From: DATFNI01 sp963712305
GTDB lineage: Bacteria > Bacteroidota > Rhodothermia > Balneolales > DATFMH01
Direction of reading: 5' to 3'
Assembly: GCA_963712305.1 (NCBI GenBank)
Contig: CAVQHI010000002.1
Location: 868,001 to 932,000 of the forward strand
DNA length: 64,000 nt
Shown here: in pieces, positions 52,600 to 62,395 of the stretch
Position numbering within the stretch: position 1 is the stretch's first letter
How the letters are laid out: each line of letters starts with the position of its first letter
The notes under the pieces: generated by a model
Told to the model about the DNA's origin: nothing
The model's input: only the letters and a program-made list of their open reading frames with translations
Database searches by the model: none
Position numbers and translations under genes: made by a program

Positions 52600-54390
52600 A
52601 TGAGTATAAAAACAGACGACTTTGGAGCCGCCGCCATTACGTGGAACTTATCGGATTTATATGACGGTGTCGATAGTATAAAATTAAATACTGATCAAAA
52701 AGAGGTAGTAAGTAAGGCAGATAACTTTGCCAGATCGTATCACGGAAGGGTCAGTGAGCTGACGATTGAGGAATTAAAACGGGCTTTGCAGGAGATGGAA
52801 GTCATTTATGATCTCATTGGCCGTCTTGGGTCCTTCGCTCATCTGATATGGTCGACGAACACAAATGAGTCTGAATATGGCAAGCTGATAGCCAAAATAA
52901 CGGAGCTCGGATCACAGATTCATCAAAAACTTGTGTTCTTCGATGTCGAATGGCTCTCTATTTCAGAAGAAAAAGCCCGGAAATATATTGAAGCACCGGA
53001 GCTTAAAAAGTATCGCCATTTCCTTGAAAGTTCGCTTCGCTACAAACCATACATTCTTGAGGAGAAGGAAGAGCAGATTCTTTCAGCAAAATCGGTCACT
53101 GGTCGTCAGGCATGGGTGCGATATTTTGATGAAACACTGGGGGTAGCGCGTTTCGAGCTTGATGGTAAAAAGCTGACGGAACAACAAGTATTGAGCAAGC
53201 TCCACGAGAGTGATCGTAAATTGCGGGAAAGGGCTGCTGATTCAATCACCTCTACTTTTAAAAGTCTGACTCATCCGCTCACCTATGTATTCAATACCGT
53301 CCTTGCTGATAAATTTACGGATGACCGTTTACGCAAGTATCCGCAGTGGGTCACTTCCAGAAATCTCGCCAACGAGATAGAAGACAAAACAGTTGAAACG
53401 CTTGTTGATGCTGTGACCAGCCATTATGATCTTGTGCAACGGTATTACCGATTGAAGACGAAACTCCTCGGCTATGACCAGATGGTCGACTATGATCGTT
53501 ATGCACCACTGAAACAAACGGAAACTAAGTTCCAATGGGATGAAGCTCAGAACATTGTATTGAACTCCTATTCGTCGTTTCATCCGAAAATGGGTGAAAT
53601 CGTCCAGAAATTTTTTGATAAAAAATGGATTGATGCCGCTCCTCGTCCAGGAAAACGAAGTGGAGCGTATGCAGCCAGTACCGTTCCATCAGTTCATCCC
53701 TATGTTTTCATGAATTATTCGGGACAGGTTCGTGACGTCCAGACGCTTGCCCATGAGCTGGGACATGGCGTTCACCAGTACCTTTCGCGTCAGCAAGGCA
53801 TCCTCCAGGCCGACACTCCGCTGACTACGGCTGAAACGGCATCGGTTTTTGGCGAGATGCTCGTATTCCAGAATTTGTACAAGGAACTCGATGATCCTGC
53901 TGAGAAGTTGTCACTCCTGATTGGTAAAATTGACGACACCATAGCCACCATCTTCCGTCAAATCTCGATGAATCGTTTCGAGGATGCCATGCACAAAGCA
54001 CGGCGCCAACAGGGTGAATTGACGACCGATCAATTTTCAGAACTCTGGTACAAAACACAGTCCGCTTTATATGGTGATGCCGTGACACTGACCGACAATT
54101 ATCATACCTGGTGGTGTTACATTCCTCACTTCCTGCATACGCCGGGATATGTCTATGCATACGCTTTTGGTGAACTTCTGGTGTTGGCGCTATATGAGGA
54201 ATACCAGAAAAGACCGGATGGCTTTGCAGATCGTTATCTTGAATTGCTGAGTGCCGGCGGATCTGAGTGGCCCGATCGCCTGATTGCAAAGATGGGTTTT
54301 GATATCAATTCGCCTGATTTCTGGAATCAGGGATTATCCGTTTTTGAACGTATGATTGAACAAGCTGAATCACTTGCAAACCAACGTTAA
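52600..54390 (+). CDS. pepF: Oligoendopeptidase F family metallopeptidase (M3)
   Basis: 596 residues. The zinc motif HELGH is at 385-389 (TLAHELGHGVHQYLSRQQG), with the third ligand in TTAETASVFGEMLVF 26 residues on. The C-terminal part has YHTWWCYIPHFLHTPGYVYA followed by YAFGELLVLALYEEY, typical for PepF/M3. The N-terminal half is the helical lid. It cleaves short peptides in the cytoplasm. No signal peptide. It is followed after 11 bases by a signalling-type gene in the same operon. Confidence 0.94.
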   Translation: MSIKTDDFGAAAITWNLSDLYDGVDSIKLNTDQKEVVSKADNFARSYHGRVSELTIEELKRALQEMEVIYDLIGRLGSFAHLIWSTNTNESEYGKLIAKITELGSQIHQKLVFFDVEWLSISEEKARKYIEAPELKKYRHFLESSLRYKPYILEEKEEQILSAKSVTGRQAWVRYFDETLGVARFELDGKKLTEQQVLSKLHESDRKLRERAADSITSTFKSLTHPLTYVFNTVLADKFTDDRLRKYPQWVTSRNLANEIEDKTVETLVDAVTSHYDLVQRYYRLKTKLLGYDQMVDYDRYAPLKQTETKFQWDEAQNIVLNSYSSFHPKMGEIVQKFFDKKWIDAAPRPGKRSGAYAASTVPSVHPYVFMNYSGQVRDVQTLAHELGHGVHQYLSRQQGILQADTPLTTAETASVFGEMLVFQNLYKELDDPAEKLSLLIGKIDDTIATIFRQISMNRFEDAMHKARRQQGELTTDQFSELWYKTQSALYGDAVTLTDNYHTWWCYIPHFLHTPGYVYAYAFGELLVLALYEEYQKRPDGFADRYLELLSAGGSEWPDRLIAKMGFDINSPDFWNQGLSVFERMIEQAESLANQR

Positions 54391-54401
54391 TTGTACACTT
54401 T

Positions 54402-55925
54402 ATGCCAGAACCGATCGATACTGAAAATGCCCGGGGAGAAAATAAGAATAAGAAGAAAGAGCAGGAAGAAAATGCTCTTCGTAAGTTTAAACACGTTCTG
54501 AAGGACGTCGTCCGTCTTCTGCGGCAGGCTTCAAATGCCGATACAATCAACTTGTATTGGATCAATAAGGATCGAAAGCAGCTCGTCCAGGAAACTCATG
54601 CGACGATATGGGAGAACACCACCTTCCGTGACCGTATGGCGTTCAATGAAAGTTATCTGGGCAGATATCGGGACATCACTGAACCCCTGGTTCTTGAAAT
54701 CGGCAAGGATATTCCTCCCGAGGCTCTTGTTCATTATTATGATAAAGTACCAATCCGGTATTCCTACCTGATTCCTTTCATCAATAACGATGAAACGGTG
54801 GCATTAACAGTTCTGGAGTTTAGCGTGCAGCCCCGTGAGGAGCTTTTTAATGAAGCCCTGGATGCGTACACACAGGCATTGCGAAATCTGCTGCAAACTT
54901 TCCTTGAGCTGAACGAACTGATGAATACGCAGTCGGAATGGACGCATTACGAAGAGATGCTGGAACGACTGGACCGTCGCCATCCATCCATCAATCTGGT
55001 TGAAAGACTGACATACCAGTTACAGGCTTTGGTACCGAATGGTGGAGTCACCCTGCTGTTTCAGGGAATGGGGCACTGGACTACGGTGATGAACGCTGCC
55101 GAATCGATGAAGCCGTTGCCTATAGGCCTGGCTCTTGAAGAGAATTCCATTGTTCACCAGGCACTGGTTTCAGGCAAACCTGAGTTCTCTATTCACTTCA
55201 ATGGTAATCCGAAACGGGTGTCATCACGTGAGGAAATTAGTAGAGGAGCGAGCATTGCGGTACCGGTCTTGGTGAATGAGCGTCGTCAGATGGTTGCGCT
55301 AATCTACCATGAAAATCCGCTTGTGTTTACCGAGGCAGTGAAACACAAGGTGATTAACCTGGTCAGGGTTGTTGCGCTCCGGCTGGCCACCGAATGGAAA
55401 TCAACCTCGCCGGAGAAACGTCTTTTTGCTAACGAATATGATGCCTTGGAGTATGATCTTTGGGAGGCTGTATTGCGTACAGAGATGAAACGCCTTGTTC
55501 TCGAACCGGATGTCACAACCTGGTTTGGCTTCCTGACGATCAATGATCTTTCTAAGATCAGAACCCGCCTGCGACTCGAGGAGTTGCGAAAACTTCAGCA
55601 GGATATGGTCCGGATGGCTGATCCTTCAGCGCATAATTTTACTGGTATTCTGGGTTTTTACACTGATTATGTTTACGCCTTTGTTTTGCAGGGAACTGAC
55701 GAAAACCAGGTGGAGGAATGGGCGAGAAGTTTAAAGAGGAAGCTTCAGGAGCCATATGGTTTTGGGGATGGTAAAGAGATTAACCTTTCCATCCAGATTG
55801 GATATACGCTGGTAAAAAATCCTGAACTTGATACAGACGAGATTATAGCCCAGGCTAAAGGAGCATTGTCGGATGTGGTGAAATATCCGGATGCCCTCAC
55901 ATATGAATACCAAATAGATACATAA
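54402..55925 (+). CDS. GAF-like protein with degenerate GGDEF-like C-terminus
   Basis: 507 residues, cytoplasmic, with a Lys/Glu-rich first 30 residues. Two segments look like GAF sensor domains: about 35-155 (TINLYWINKDRKQLVQETHA to TVALTVLEFSVQPREE) and about 195-345 (GGVTLLFQGMGHWTTVMNAA to RRQMVALIYHENPLVFTEAV). The last ~150 residues follow the GGDEF pattern in outline (FGFLTINDLSKIRTRLRLEE, then YAFVLQGTDENQVEEWARSL, then INLSIQIGYTLVKNPELDTD) but lack the GGDEF signature itself, so diguanylate cyclase activity is unlikely. A sensor or GTP-binding regulatory role is inferred. It shares an operon with pepF. Both assignments are by eye. Confidence 0.7.
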   Translation: MPEPIDTENARGENKNKKKEQEENALRKFKHVLKDVVRLLRQASNADTINLYWINKDRKQLVQETHATIWENTTFRDRMAFNESYLGRYRDITEPLVLEIGKDIPPEALVHYYDKVPIRYSYLIPFINNDETVALTVLEFSVQPREELFNEALDAYTQALRNLLQTFLELNELMNTQSEWTHYEEMLERLDRRHPSINLVERLTYQLQALVPNGGVTLLFQGMGHWTTVMNAAESMKPLPIGLALEENSIVHQALVSGKPEFSIHFNGNPKRVSSREEISRGASIAVPVLVNERRQMVALIYHENPLVFTEAVKHKVINLVRVVALRLATEWKSTSPEKRLFANEYDALEYDLWEAVLRTEMKRLVLEPDVTTWFGFLTINDLSKIRTRLRLEELRKLQQDMVRMADPSAHNFTGILGFYTDYVYAFVLQGTDENQVEEWARSLKRKLQEPYGFGDGKEINLSIQIGYTLVKNPELDTDEIIAQAKGALSDVVKYPDALTYEYQIDT

Positions 55926-55935
55926 TTTTTTAGTC

Positions 55936-56004
55936 ATGAGTATTGAGTATTGAGTATTGAGATTTAGATTTTTCTTACTACTCTATACTCACTACTCACA
56001 TCTG
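55936..56004. repeat. Short tandem/inverted GAGTATTGAG repeat
   Basis: gagtattgagtattgagtat on the left and ctctatactcactactcac on the right can pair imperfectly. It lies between two genes and may serve as a weak transcription end for the pepF operon. Confidence 0.5.
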
Positions 56005-56022
56005 TAATAGTAATTGAATCCA

Positions 56023-57210
56023 ATGGGTAATATTCATCTTATAATTATTGACGGATTGGGGGTTGGAGCACAGGAGGATGCGGCTGATTATGGTGATGCG
56101 GGCAGTAACACGCTGGGTCATATCTGTTCAGTTACCGGTTGTAAACTCCCTAATTTTCAGCAAATGGGTCTTGGAAATATCATTCCGCTGGATTCAGTCC
56201 CGCCGGTTCTGGAACCATGGGCGGCTTATGGAAAGATGCGCGAGGTTTCTGCAGGTAAGGATTCGACAACAGGTCACTGGGAAATTTCAGGAGTTGAGCT
56301 CAGTCGTCCCTTTCCCACTTATCCGAACGGTTTCCCTGACAATGTCATCGACGCGTTCTGCAAAGGAACCGGCGTCGACGGCGTGCTTGCCAATAAGCCC
56401 TATTCGGGTACGGCTGTCATCGCCGATTATGGAGAAGAGCATCTGAAAACGGAGAAACCGATCGTTTACACATCAGCCGACAGCGTTTTTCAGGTCGCCT
56501 GCCATGTAGACGTGAACCCCGTCAATAAACTGTACGAGTGGTGTCGTTTTGCCCGCGAGAATGTCATGACCGGAGAACATGCCGTAGGCAGGGTTATTGC
56601 ACGACCCTTTACCGGTAAACCGGGAAATTTTAAGCGTATCTCTGAACAGCGTCATGATTTCTCGCTCGATGCACCGGTACCCAATCTGCCACGGATCTTG
56701 CAGGAGAATGGCATCACGACCTATTCCATCGGCAAGGTGATCGATCTTTTTGCAGAGAAGGGATTTAACCAATACCGCAGGACCAAAAGTAATGACGAGG
56801 GGCTGGCCCAGATTCTTAACATAATGAGTGCTTTCCGCGGCCCCGAATCACCGGGGGGGAATTTTGTTTTTACAAATCTAATAGATACCGACCAGTTGTT
56901 TGGTCACCGCAACGATCCGGAGGGATATGCCGCGTCATTGCAAACCATCGACAGGGCTATTCCGGCCATGCTCGAACGGTTAAATGAAGATGATGTGCTC
57001 ATATTTACCGGCGACCATGGTAACGATCCAACAACGGAAAGCACGGACCACGCACGAGAGTTTACACCATTGCTGATTTATCCGGCAAAAGCCTGTCGAT
57101 CCATAGATATTGGAACGCGTGCCACATTCCGGGATGTTGCCGTATCAGTAGCCGGCTATTTTGGTATTGAAGGGGTTTTTGAAGGCGAGTCCTTCCTAAA
57201 CGGTGAATGA
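56023..57210 (+). CDS. deoB: Phosphopentomutase
   Basis: 395 residues of the alkaline phosphatase superfamily. Metal and active-site blocks: IHLIIIDGLGVGAQEDAADY at the start, GKDSTTGHWEISG near 85 (catalytic Thr), LIDTDQLFGHRNDPEGYAAS near 285, and FTGDHGNDPTTESTDHAREF near 330. It interconverts ribose or deoxyribose 1- and 5-phosphates in nucleoside salvage. ATG 56023 is preferred to the in-frame TTG at 56014, since the family begins right at the first strand. It is flanked by intergenic repeats and not clearly in an operon. Confidence 0.93.
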   Translation: MGNIHLIIIDGLGVGAQEDAADYGDAGSNTLGHICSVTGCKLPNFQQMGLGNIIPLDSVPPVLEPWAAYGKMREVSAGKDSTTGHWEISGVELSRPFPTYPNGFPDNVIDAFCKGTGVDGVLANKPYSGTAVIADYGEEHLKTEKPIVYTSADSVFQVACHVDVNPVNKLYEWCRFARENVMTGEHAVGRVIARPFTGKPGNFKRISEQRHDFSLDAPVPNLPRILQENGITTYSIGKVIDLFAEKGFNQYRRTKSNDEGLAQILNIMSAFRGPESPGGNFVFTNLIDTDQLFGHRNDPEGYAASLQTIDRAIPAMLERLNEDDVLIFTGDHGNDPTTESTDHAREFTPLLIYPAKACRSIDIGTRATFRDVAVSVAGYFGIEGVFEGESFLNGE

Positions 57211-57439
57211 AAGCGGCCGATAAGCAATTGGTCGATTTGGATTAAAATAATGTTTGAAAAACAACATAAAGATAGAATGAGCGTTAGAATTCGCGAAGGG
57301 TGAAGAAAGCATCGCTAAAAAGAGTGGATAAAAACGTTGTTTTTGATTAAATTTTAAGGCTTATACATTCAATAAAATCTCTTCCGCTGATCAACGTTTG
57401 TTTATAAAACTGTCGTTCACATAATAAAGTACAATTTAC

Positions 57440-58321
57440 GTGGCTAAGAAGAAGAAAGAACCGAAGAATATATCCTCCAGCGGCATCTCAATGCGGGAAT
57501 CGCAATCGCTGGATCGTTATTTACAAGAGATCGGGAAAGTAAGCCTGATCACACCCGAAGAAGAAGTAGACTTAGCGCGAAAAATACAGGCCGGGAGTCA
57601 GGACGCACTCGAAAAATTAACGAAAGCCAACCTTCGATTTGTGGTATCTGTTGCCAAGCAATACCAAAATCAGGGATTATCACTGGGTGACCTGATTAAC
57701 GAAGGCAATCTTGGCCTGATCAAAGCTGCCAAGCGTTTTGATGAAACGCGTGGTTTTAAATTTATTTCTTACGCCGTTTGGTGGATCCGTCAGTCTATTT
57801 TACAGGCGTTGGCGGAACAAAGCCGTATCGTTCGTCTCCCGCTCAACCGCGTTGGCGCGTTGAACAAGATCGGTAAAGAGCTTTCTAAGCTGGAACAGGA
57901 ATACGAACGTATGCCGTCAGCTGCCGAGCTTGCTGAAAGTCTTGAAATGACTGTTTCCGAAGTCGCTGATACGCTTAAAATTTCCGGGCGCCACCTATCA
58001 GTGGATGCCCCTTTCGCGCAGGGTGAAGATAACCGCCTGCTCGACGTTCTCGAAAATGAAGAGACACCGGACCCGGACAATGAGCTGATGGGCGATTCTC
58101 TGAAAGTTGAGATCGAACGCGCGCTTTCCAAACTTACCAAAAGAGAAGCAGAAGTGATTCGCCTGTACTTCGGAATAGGACGCGAACATTCGCTGACTCT
58201 CGAAGAGATCGGTGAACGTTTTGATCTGACGCGCGAACGTGTCCGCCAGATCAAGGAAAAAGCCCTCCGCAAACTGCGTCATCACAACCGCAGCATGGCA
58301 TTGCGGGCTTACCTGGGATAA
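57440..58321 (+). CDS. rpoD: Primary RNA polymerase sigma factor (short Bacteroidota type)
   Basis: 293 residues, without region 1.1 and the long non-conserved insert of E. coli RpoD. Region 1.2 (DRYLQEIGKVSLITPEEEVD), region 2 (FVVSVAKQYQNQGLSLGDLI, then ISYAVWWIRQSILQALAEQS), region 3 and region 4 (LTLEEIGERFDLTRERVRQI) are all present. It begins with a Lys-rich stretch (AKKKKEPKN). This form recognises the TTTG/TAnnTTTG promoters seen at 26750 and 32268. The start is GTG. The 220 bases upstream show no clear promoter. Confidence 0.94.
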   Translation: MAKKKKEPKNISSSGISMRESQSLDRYLQEIGKVSLITPEEEVDLARKIQAGSQDALEKLTKANLRFVVSVAKQYQNQGLSLGDLINEGNLGLIKAAKRFDETRGFKFISYAVWWIRQSILQALAEQSRIVRLPLNRVGALNKIGKELSKLEQEYERMPSAAELAESLEMTVSEVADTLKISGRHLSVDAPFAQGEDNRLLDVLENEETPDPDNELMGDSLKVEIERALSKLTKREAEVIRLYFGIGREHSLTLEEIGERFDLTRERVRQIKEKALRKLRHHNRSMALRAYLG

Positions 58322-58341
58322 TCTCCTAAATATTTTTTTCT

Positions 58342-58377
58342 TAAAGGCTGTTCTGATCAAATCGGGACAGCCTTTTG
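58342..58377 (+). terminator. Intrinsic terminator of the sigma factor gene
   Basis: aaaggctgttctgat pairs with atcgggacagcctttt around caa, 20 bases after the stop, ending in a short T-run. Confidence 0.85.
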
Positions 58378-58389
58378 TATTATAAACAA

Positions 58390-58509
58390 ACCTCATCCTC
58401 CCATCGGGAATCTTTATTGCTGGTCCAGGCTCTGCGGCTGGACAACGAGCACAGTCAAAGGGTTCAGGCGAGGTCGCCAGCACGAGCATGTGAGTTGATG
58501 GGGTGAGGT
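58390..58509. repeat. Intergenic inverted-repeat element
   Basis: The outer arms acctcatcctcccatc and gatggggtgaggt pair imperfectly. An inner hairpin gtccag...ctggac is also visible. The DNA is more GC-rich than its surroundings. Non-coding; REP- or MITE-like by form. Confidence 0.5.
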
Positions 58510-58516
58510 ACTATCC

Positions 58517-58538
58517 AATTTGAGATTAATCTCAAATT
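58517..58538. promoter_or_regulatory. Perfect 22-base palindrome upstream of the sensor kinase gene
   Basis: The sequence consists of aatttgagatt followed by its exact reverse complement. It lies 85 bases before the kinase start, a fitting place for an operator bound by a dimeric regulator, perhaps the neighbouring NarL-type protein (inference). Confidence 0.5.
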
Positions 58539-58622
58539 CTGTATTCTAAATCGAATTATACACTAAGTGTCGTAGAGGAAAAATTCAGGATTGCTGCATA
58601 ATTATTCAGTAGGTTTATTCTG

Positions 58623-61541
58623 ATGAATCAGCGTCTCACATATCATATCCGTTTCCTGTGCTTTATCATGTTTGCAGGCATAACCATGGCCTTAGCAGGC
58701 AGAGCACACGCTCAGCTCTATGCTTTTCGCAACTATTCGATCAAGGACGGGCTAAGCCAGTCGGTTGTTAATGCTATTATACAGGATGATCAGGGTTATA
58801 TGTGGATCGGCAGCGGACATGGGTTGAACCGGTTCGATGGACTCACTTTTCGCAATTATTTCATGGATCAGGGTCTTATTTATGATCGTGTCAACGCCCT
58901 TCTGTTGTACCCGGATGGTAGCATATGGATTGGTACAGATCGGGGCATCTCTATTTTTAAAGATGGAGAGTTCTCTAAACCCGATTCTTTAAACAGCCTC
59001 CTGCAGCATCCTGTAAATGCCTTATATCTGGATCGACACGGAAATCTCTGGATTTCAACCGAGGGTGATGGGCTCATCAAAAGAACACCAAGCGGTGATA
59101 TCACTAACTATACAGATACCAATGGGTTACTAAGTGACCGTGTTCGAAAGATTATCCAGGATCCATCCGGAGTGTACTGGGTGGCGACCGCCGGGGGAGT
59201 CAGCATTCTTCATAATGACAAGTGGCACGAAATCACAAAAAAGGAAGGATTGCCAAATAACGATGTCAACGACCTGCTGATTAACAGGGATGGCAGCATA
59301 TGGGTGGCAACGACAGGAGGGTTATATCACATTGGAGATCACCAGAACGAAACCTTCACAACCACTAACGGACTGCCGTCGAATCAAATAAACTGCCTTC
59401 TCAATGGAATTCATGGAGATATCTGGGTTGGTACGGATAACGGGCTTGTTCGTTATTCCAACGGACGGTTCAAAACATACACGGTGGATAACGGTCTGAG
59501 CAGTAACACGATTGAATGCCTGAAACAAGATTCCGAGGGCAACCTGTGGATCGGTACGTATGGCGGAGGGATGTGCCGGTTCAGAGGCGAACGCATCATC
59601 AACTATACCGATGAGACGGGACTTACCGGCGATATGGTTACTGCCGCAGTGGAAGATCAGAATAATGATGTATGGGTCGGTACTTTTGGTAATGGATTGA
59701 GCATTGTCTCGAACGGAAAGGCATCGGCTTATCCCAAAAACAAGCAGTTGGTCGATCAACGGATATATAGCATAAAAAACATGCCGGACGGTCGATTGTG
59801 GATAGCTACCGGCAATGGCATAAGTGTTGTGACGGCTGATCGAAGGGTTATTAACCATCCCTTTGGGCAATTGCCGTTTCATAAGATCCGGGTAATCATC
59901 AGAGATGATAAGGGTAGGTACTGGATAGGTTCGGATGATAATGGTCTGTTAATTATTGACGGGAAGAAAAAGATACGCTTAACCACTGAAAACGGCCTTG
60001 CTGGGGACGATATCCGGTCAATTTTGCAGGATACCAGCGGCACAATCTGGATCGGTACTTCGGAAGGATTGACCCGTTACAAAGAAGGCAAGATGATCAA
60101 TTATTCCACGCGAGAAGGGTTAATGCAGAATGGCATTCTGGGCATATTCCAGGATTCGAAAGGGTTGCTGTGGTTTGCCGGTTTCGGTGGGATTAATGTA
60201 TATAAAGATGGCAAGTTTTACGGTTTTGGGATTAAAGATGGGCTGCAAAACAATGTATGCTACACTATAACCCAGGACAACGATCAAAATTATTGGATCG
60301 GGACCAACGAGGGTATTGTAAAAGTCGATCAGGCGGTTGTCGATATGATCGGCAAACAGGATGTCTCCGATTTGGACACACCATACATCAAGCGAATTAC
60401 AGCCAGTATGGGATTGGTATCCAATGAGATGAACTGGAATGCCATATGCAAAGATCATTCTGGTAACATCTGGTTTGGTTCAGTAAGCGGTTTAATCAAG
60501 GTAAATCCGTCACTCGATTACCCGAACATCGTTGGTCCGCCTGTTTACATCACGGGTGTTGATGTCATGGGGCGTCCCATGAATCCGGATACCACGATTG
60601 ATCTCGATTACGACCACAATTATATCACTATCGATTATCTCGGCTTGTGTTATTCCACACCAGAGGCCGTGTTGTATAAATATCGTCTGCGTGGAATTGA
60701 CCGCGACTGGGTGACATCCGATCGTCGTGCCGCCCGTTATTCAGCACTGCCGGCAGGTGATTATGTTTTTGAGGTAAGGGCACGAAACAGCGATGGCTTA
60801 TGGAGTTTGCAGCAGGCGGTATTACATTTTACCGTAGAGCCTCCGTTTTGGAGAAGTTGGTGGTTCCTTTCTATCGTAACGATGATCACGCTGGCACTGA
60901 TCATACTGGTCTATAACAACTACCGGTCATCCAAACAGATCGAGATAGAACGGATGAGAGTGCGTATCGCAAGCGACCTGCATGATGACGTGGGTGCTTC
61001 ACTTACGGAGATCGCTCTTCAGACCGATTACCTTCAAAGTGGCAATATCCCCGAAAGTATAGGCGGTTCTCTTCGACAAATTGGCAAGCAGAGTCGTGAC
61101 ATCGTTCATGCAATGGATGACATCGTCTGGTCGATTGATGCTCGTAATGATCGCCTTGGTGACTTGACAGACCGAATGCAGGATTACGCGAACCGTGTTC
61201 TTGGTACCTCTCAGATCGGTGTGAAATACGATTTTGATCATGTACAGAATGATAAACCCGTGCCGGTTGATGTGCGTCAAAATCTTTATCTTATATTCAA
61301 AGAATCCGTTAATAATATTGCGAAACATTCCAAGGCCGGCAGGGCTGAAATAGCATTCAGAAATGACAAAGGACGATACCATCTGGAGATACACGACGAC
61401 GGAGTTGGTATGACAGAGATGGCCCGAAAAAGCGGCCACGGACTTCGCAACATGAAAATGCGCGCCGAACGAATCGGTGCTAAGGTAGAGTTCAAAAATA
61501 GTGAGGGTTTTACTGTTGTGATAAATGGCAGTGGGATCTGA
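58623..61541 (+). CDS. Two-component sensor histidine kinase with propeller sensor domain
   Basis: 972 residues. A signal peptide or first helix ends GRAHAQ. Then come about 14 repeats of the two-component-regulator propeller type (for example QDDQGYMWIGSGHGLNRFDG), spanning about 40-640. A Y_Y_Y domain is at about 660-735 (YKYRLRGIDRDWVTSDRRAA). One membrane helix lies near 745-767. The HisKA_3 phosphoacceptor block has His787 in IASDLHDDVGASLTEIALQT. The HATPase domain contains NLYLIFKESVNNIAKHSKAG and SGHGLRNMKMRAERIGA. It senses something in the periplasm and phosphorylates the regulator encoded 27 bases downstream. Unlike many Bacteroidota propeller kinases it is not a hybrid with its own HTH. 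Confidence 0.93.
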   Translation: MNQRLTYHIRFLCFIMFAGITMALAGRAHAQLYAFRNYSIKDGLSQSVVNAIIQDDQGYMWIGSGHGLNRFDGLTFRNYFMDQGLIYDRVNALLLYPDGSIWIGTDRGISIFKDGEFSKPDSLNSLLQHPVNALYLDRHGNLWISTEGDGLIKRTPSGDITNYTDTNGLLSDRVRKIIQDPSGVYWVATAGGVSILHNDKWHEITKKEGLPNNDVNDLLINRDGSIWVATTGGLYHIGDHQNETFTTTNGLPSNQINCLLNGIHGDIWVGTDNGLVRYSNGRFKTYTVDNGLSSNTIECLKQDSEGNLWIGTYGGGMCRFRGERIINYTDETGLTGDMVTAAVEDQNNDVWVGTFGNGLSIVSNGKASAYPKNKQLVDQRIYSIKNMPDGRLWIATGNGISVVTADRRVINHPFGQLPFHKIRVIIRDDKGRYWIGSDDNGLLIIDGKKKIRLTTENGLAGDDIRSILQDTSGTIWIGTSEGLTRYKEGKMINYSTREGLMQNGILGIFQDSKGLLWFAGFGGINVYKDGKFYGFGIKDGLQNNVCYTITQDNDQNYWIGTNEGIVKVDQAVVDMIGKQDVSDLDTPYIKRITASMGLVSNEMNWNAICKDHSGNIWFGSVSGLIKVNPSLDYPNIVGPPVYITGVDVMGRPMNPDTTIDLDYDHNYITIDYLGLCYSTPEAVLYKYRLRGIDRDWVTSDRRAARYSALPAGDYVFEVRARNSDGLWSLQQAVLHFTVEPPFWRSWWFLSIVTMITLALIILVYNNYRSSKQIEIERMRVRIASDLHDDVGASLTEIALQTDYLQSGNIPESIGGSLRQIGKQSRDIVHAMDDIVWSIDARNDRLGDLTDRMQDYANRVLGTSQIGVKYDFDHVQNDKPVPVDVRQNLYLIFKESVNNIAKHSKAGRAEIAFRNDKGRYHLEIHDDGVGMTEMARKSGHGLRNMKMRAERIGAKVEFKNSEGFTVVINGSGI

Positions 61542-61568
61542 GTTTTTCTCATTTAAACTTTTCGTGGT

Positions 61569-62201
61569 ATGACTTCTATAGCGATTGTCGAAGACAATGA
61601 TAAAATCAGGGATTTGATCCAGCAGTATCTTGAGAATCAGGAGAATTATGAGTGCAAGATGGCCTATGATTCTGTTGAAGCTTTTTTGAAGGTAATCAAA
61701 GGAGGTAAATTACCTGATGTAATTCTCATGGATATCGAGTTGCCCGGAATGTCGGGAATAGATGGCATGAAACTCATCAAGAACCAGCATCCCGAAGTTG
61801 AGATTGTCATTTTAACGGTTTATCACGATTCTCATAAAATATTTGATTCACTTTGTGCCGGTGCCTCTGGATACTTGCTCAAGCACACGTCATTGCCCGA
61901 AATTAAAGATGCCATTGAAACACTGGTAGAAGGTGGTTCTCCGATGTCGCCACAAATTGCACGAAAGGTAATCGACTATTTCAAGAAACCAGAAACGAAG
62001 AAAGAACCGGAAAGCGAATTGACGCCCCGCGAGCAGGAAATTGTTGTTGGCCTGGTCGACGGTTTAAGCTATAAGATGATAGCTGATCGCATGGATATTG
62101 CCATAGATACAGTACGTGCTCATATCCGGAATATCTATAAGAAATTACACGTCAATTCGAAAGCGGAAGTCATCGCAAAATCACTCAGAGGAGAAATATG
62201 A
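61569..62201 (+). CDS. NarL/LuxR-type response regulator
   Basis: 210 residues. The receiver domain (1-120) has acidic Glu8 and Asp9, phosphoacceptor Asp55 (VILMDIELPGMSGIDG) and a lysine in GYLLKH. The C-terminal LuxR HTH (about 145-205) reads ELTPREQEIVVGLVDGLSYK, then MIADRMDIAIDTVRAHIRNI. It binds DNA as a dimer when phosphorylated. It forms an operon with the propeller kinase, its evident partner. Targets are unknown; the lipoprotein and outer-membrane genes downstream, and the palindrome at 58517, are candidates. Confidence 0.95.
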   Translation: MTSIAIVEDNDKIRDLIQQYLENQENYECKMAYDSVEAFLKVIKGGKLPDVILMDIELPGMSGIDGMKLIKNQHPEVEIVILTVYHDSHKIFDSLCAGASGYLLKHTSLPEIKDAIETLVEGGSPMSPQIARKVIDYFKKPETKKEPESELTPREQEIVVGLVDGLSYKMIADRMDIAIDTVRAHIRNIYKKLHVNSKAEVIAKSLRGEI

Positions 62202-62395
62202 TTTAACCCATGACAAGTCAATGTTACACAATCACATAAAAGGTAGCATTATCATGTTATAGCTTACTTGTATTTGAATTTGTATTCTATTTACAGAAAC
62301 AAAAGAAGTGATAATGACGTTATATCTTTTAGAAGCTTTTTTATTCAAGATTTTTCAACCCGTACCGATGTAAATGACGTGACGGGAGGTATACT

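Noticed and set aside
54402..55925. Active diguanylate cyclase
   Set aside because: The C-terminal region has the outline of GGDEF but not the signature residues.
58623..61541. Hybrid one-protein two-component system
   Set aside because: The protein ends after the HATPase domain; receiver and HTH are in the separate downstream gene.
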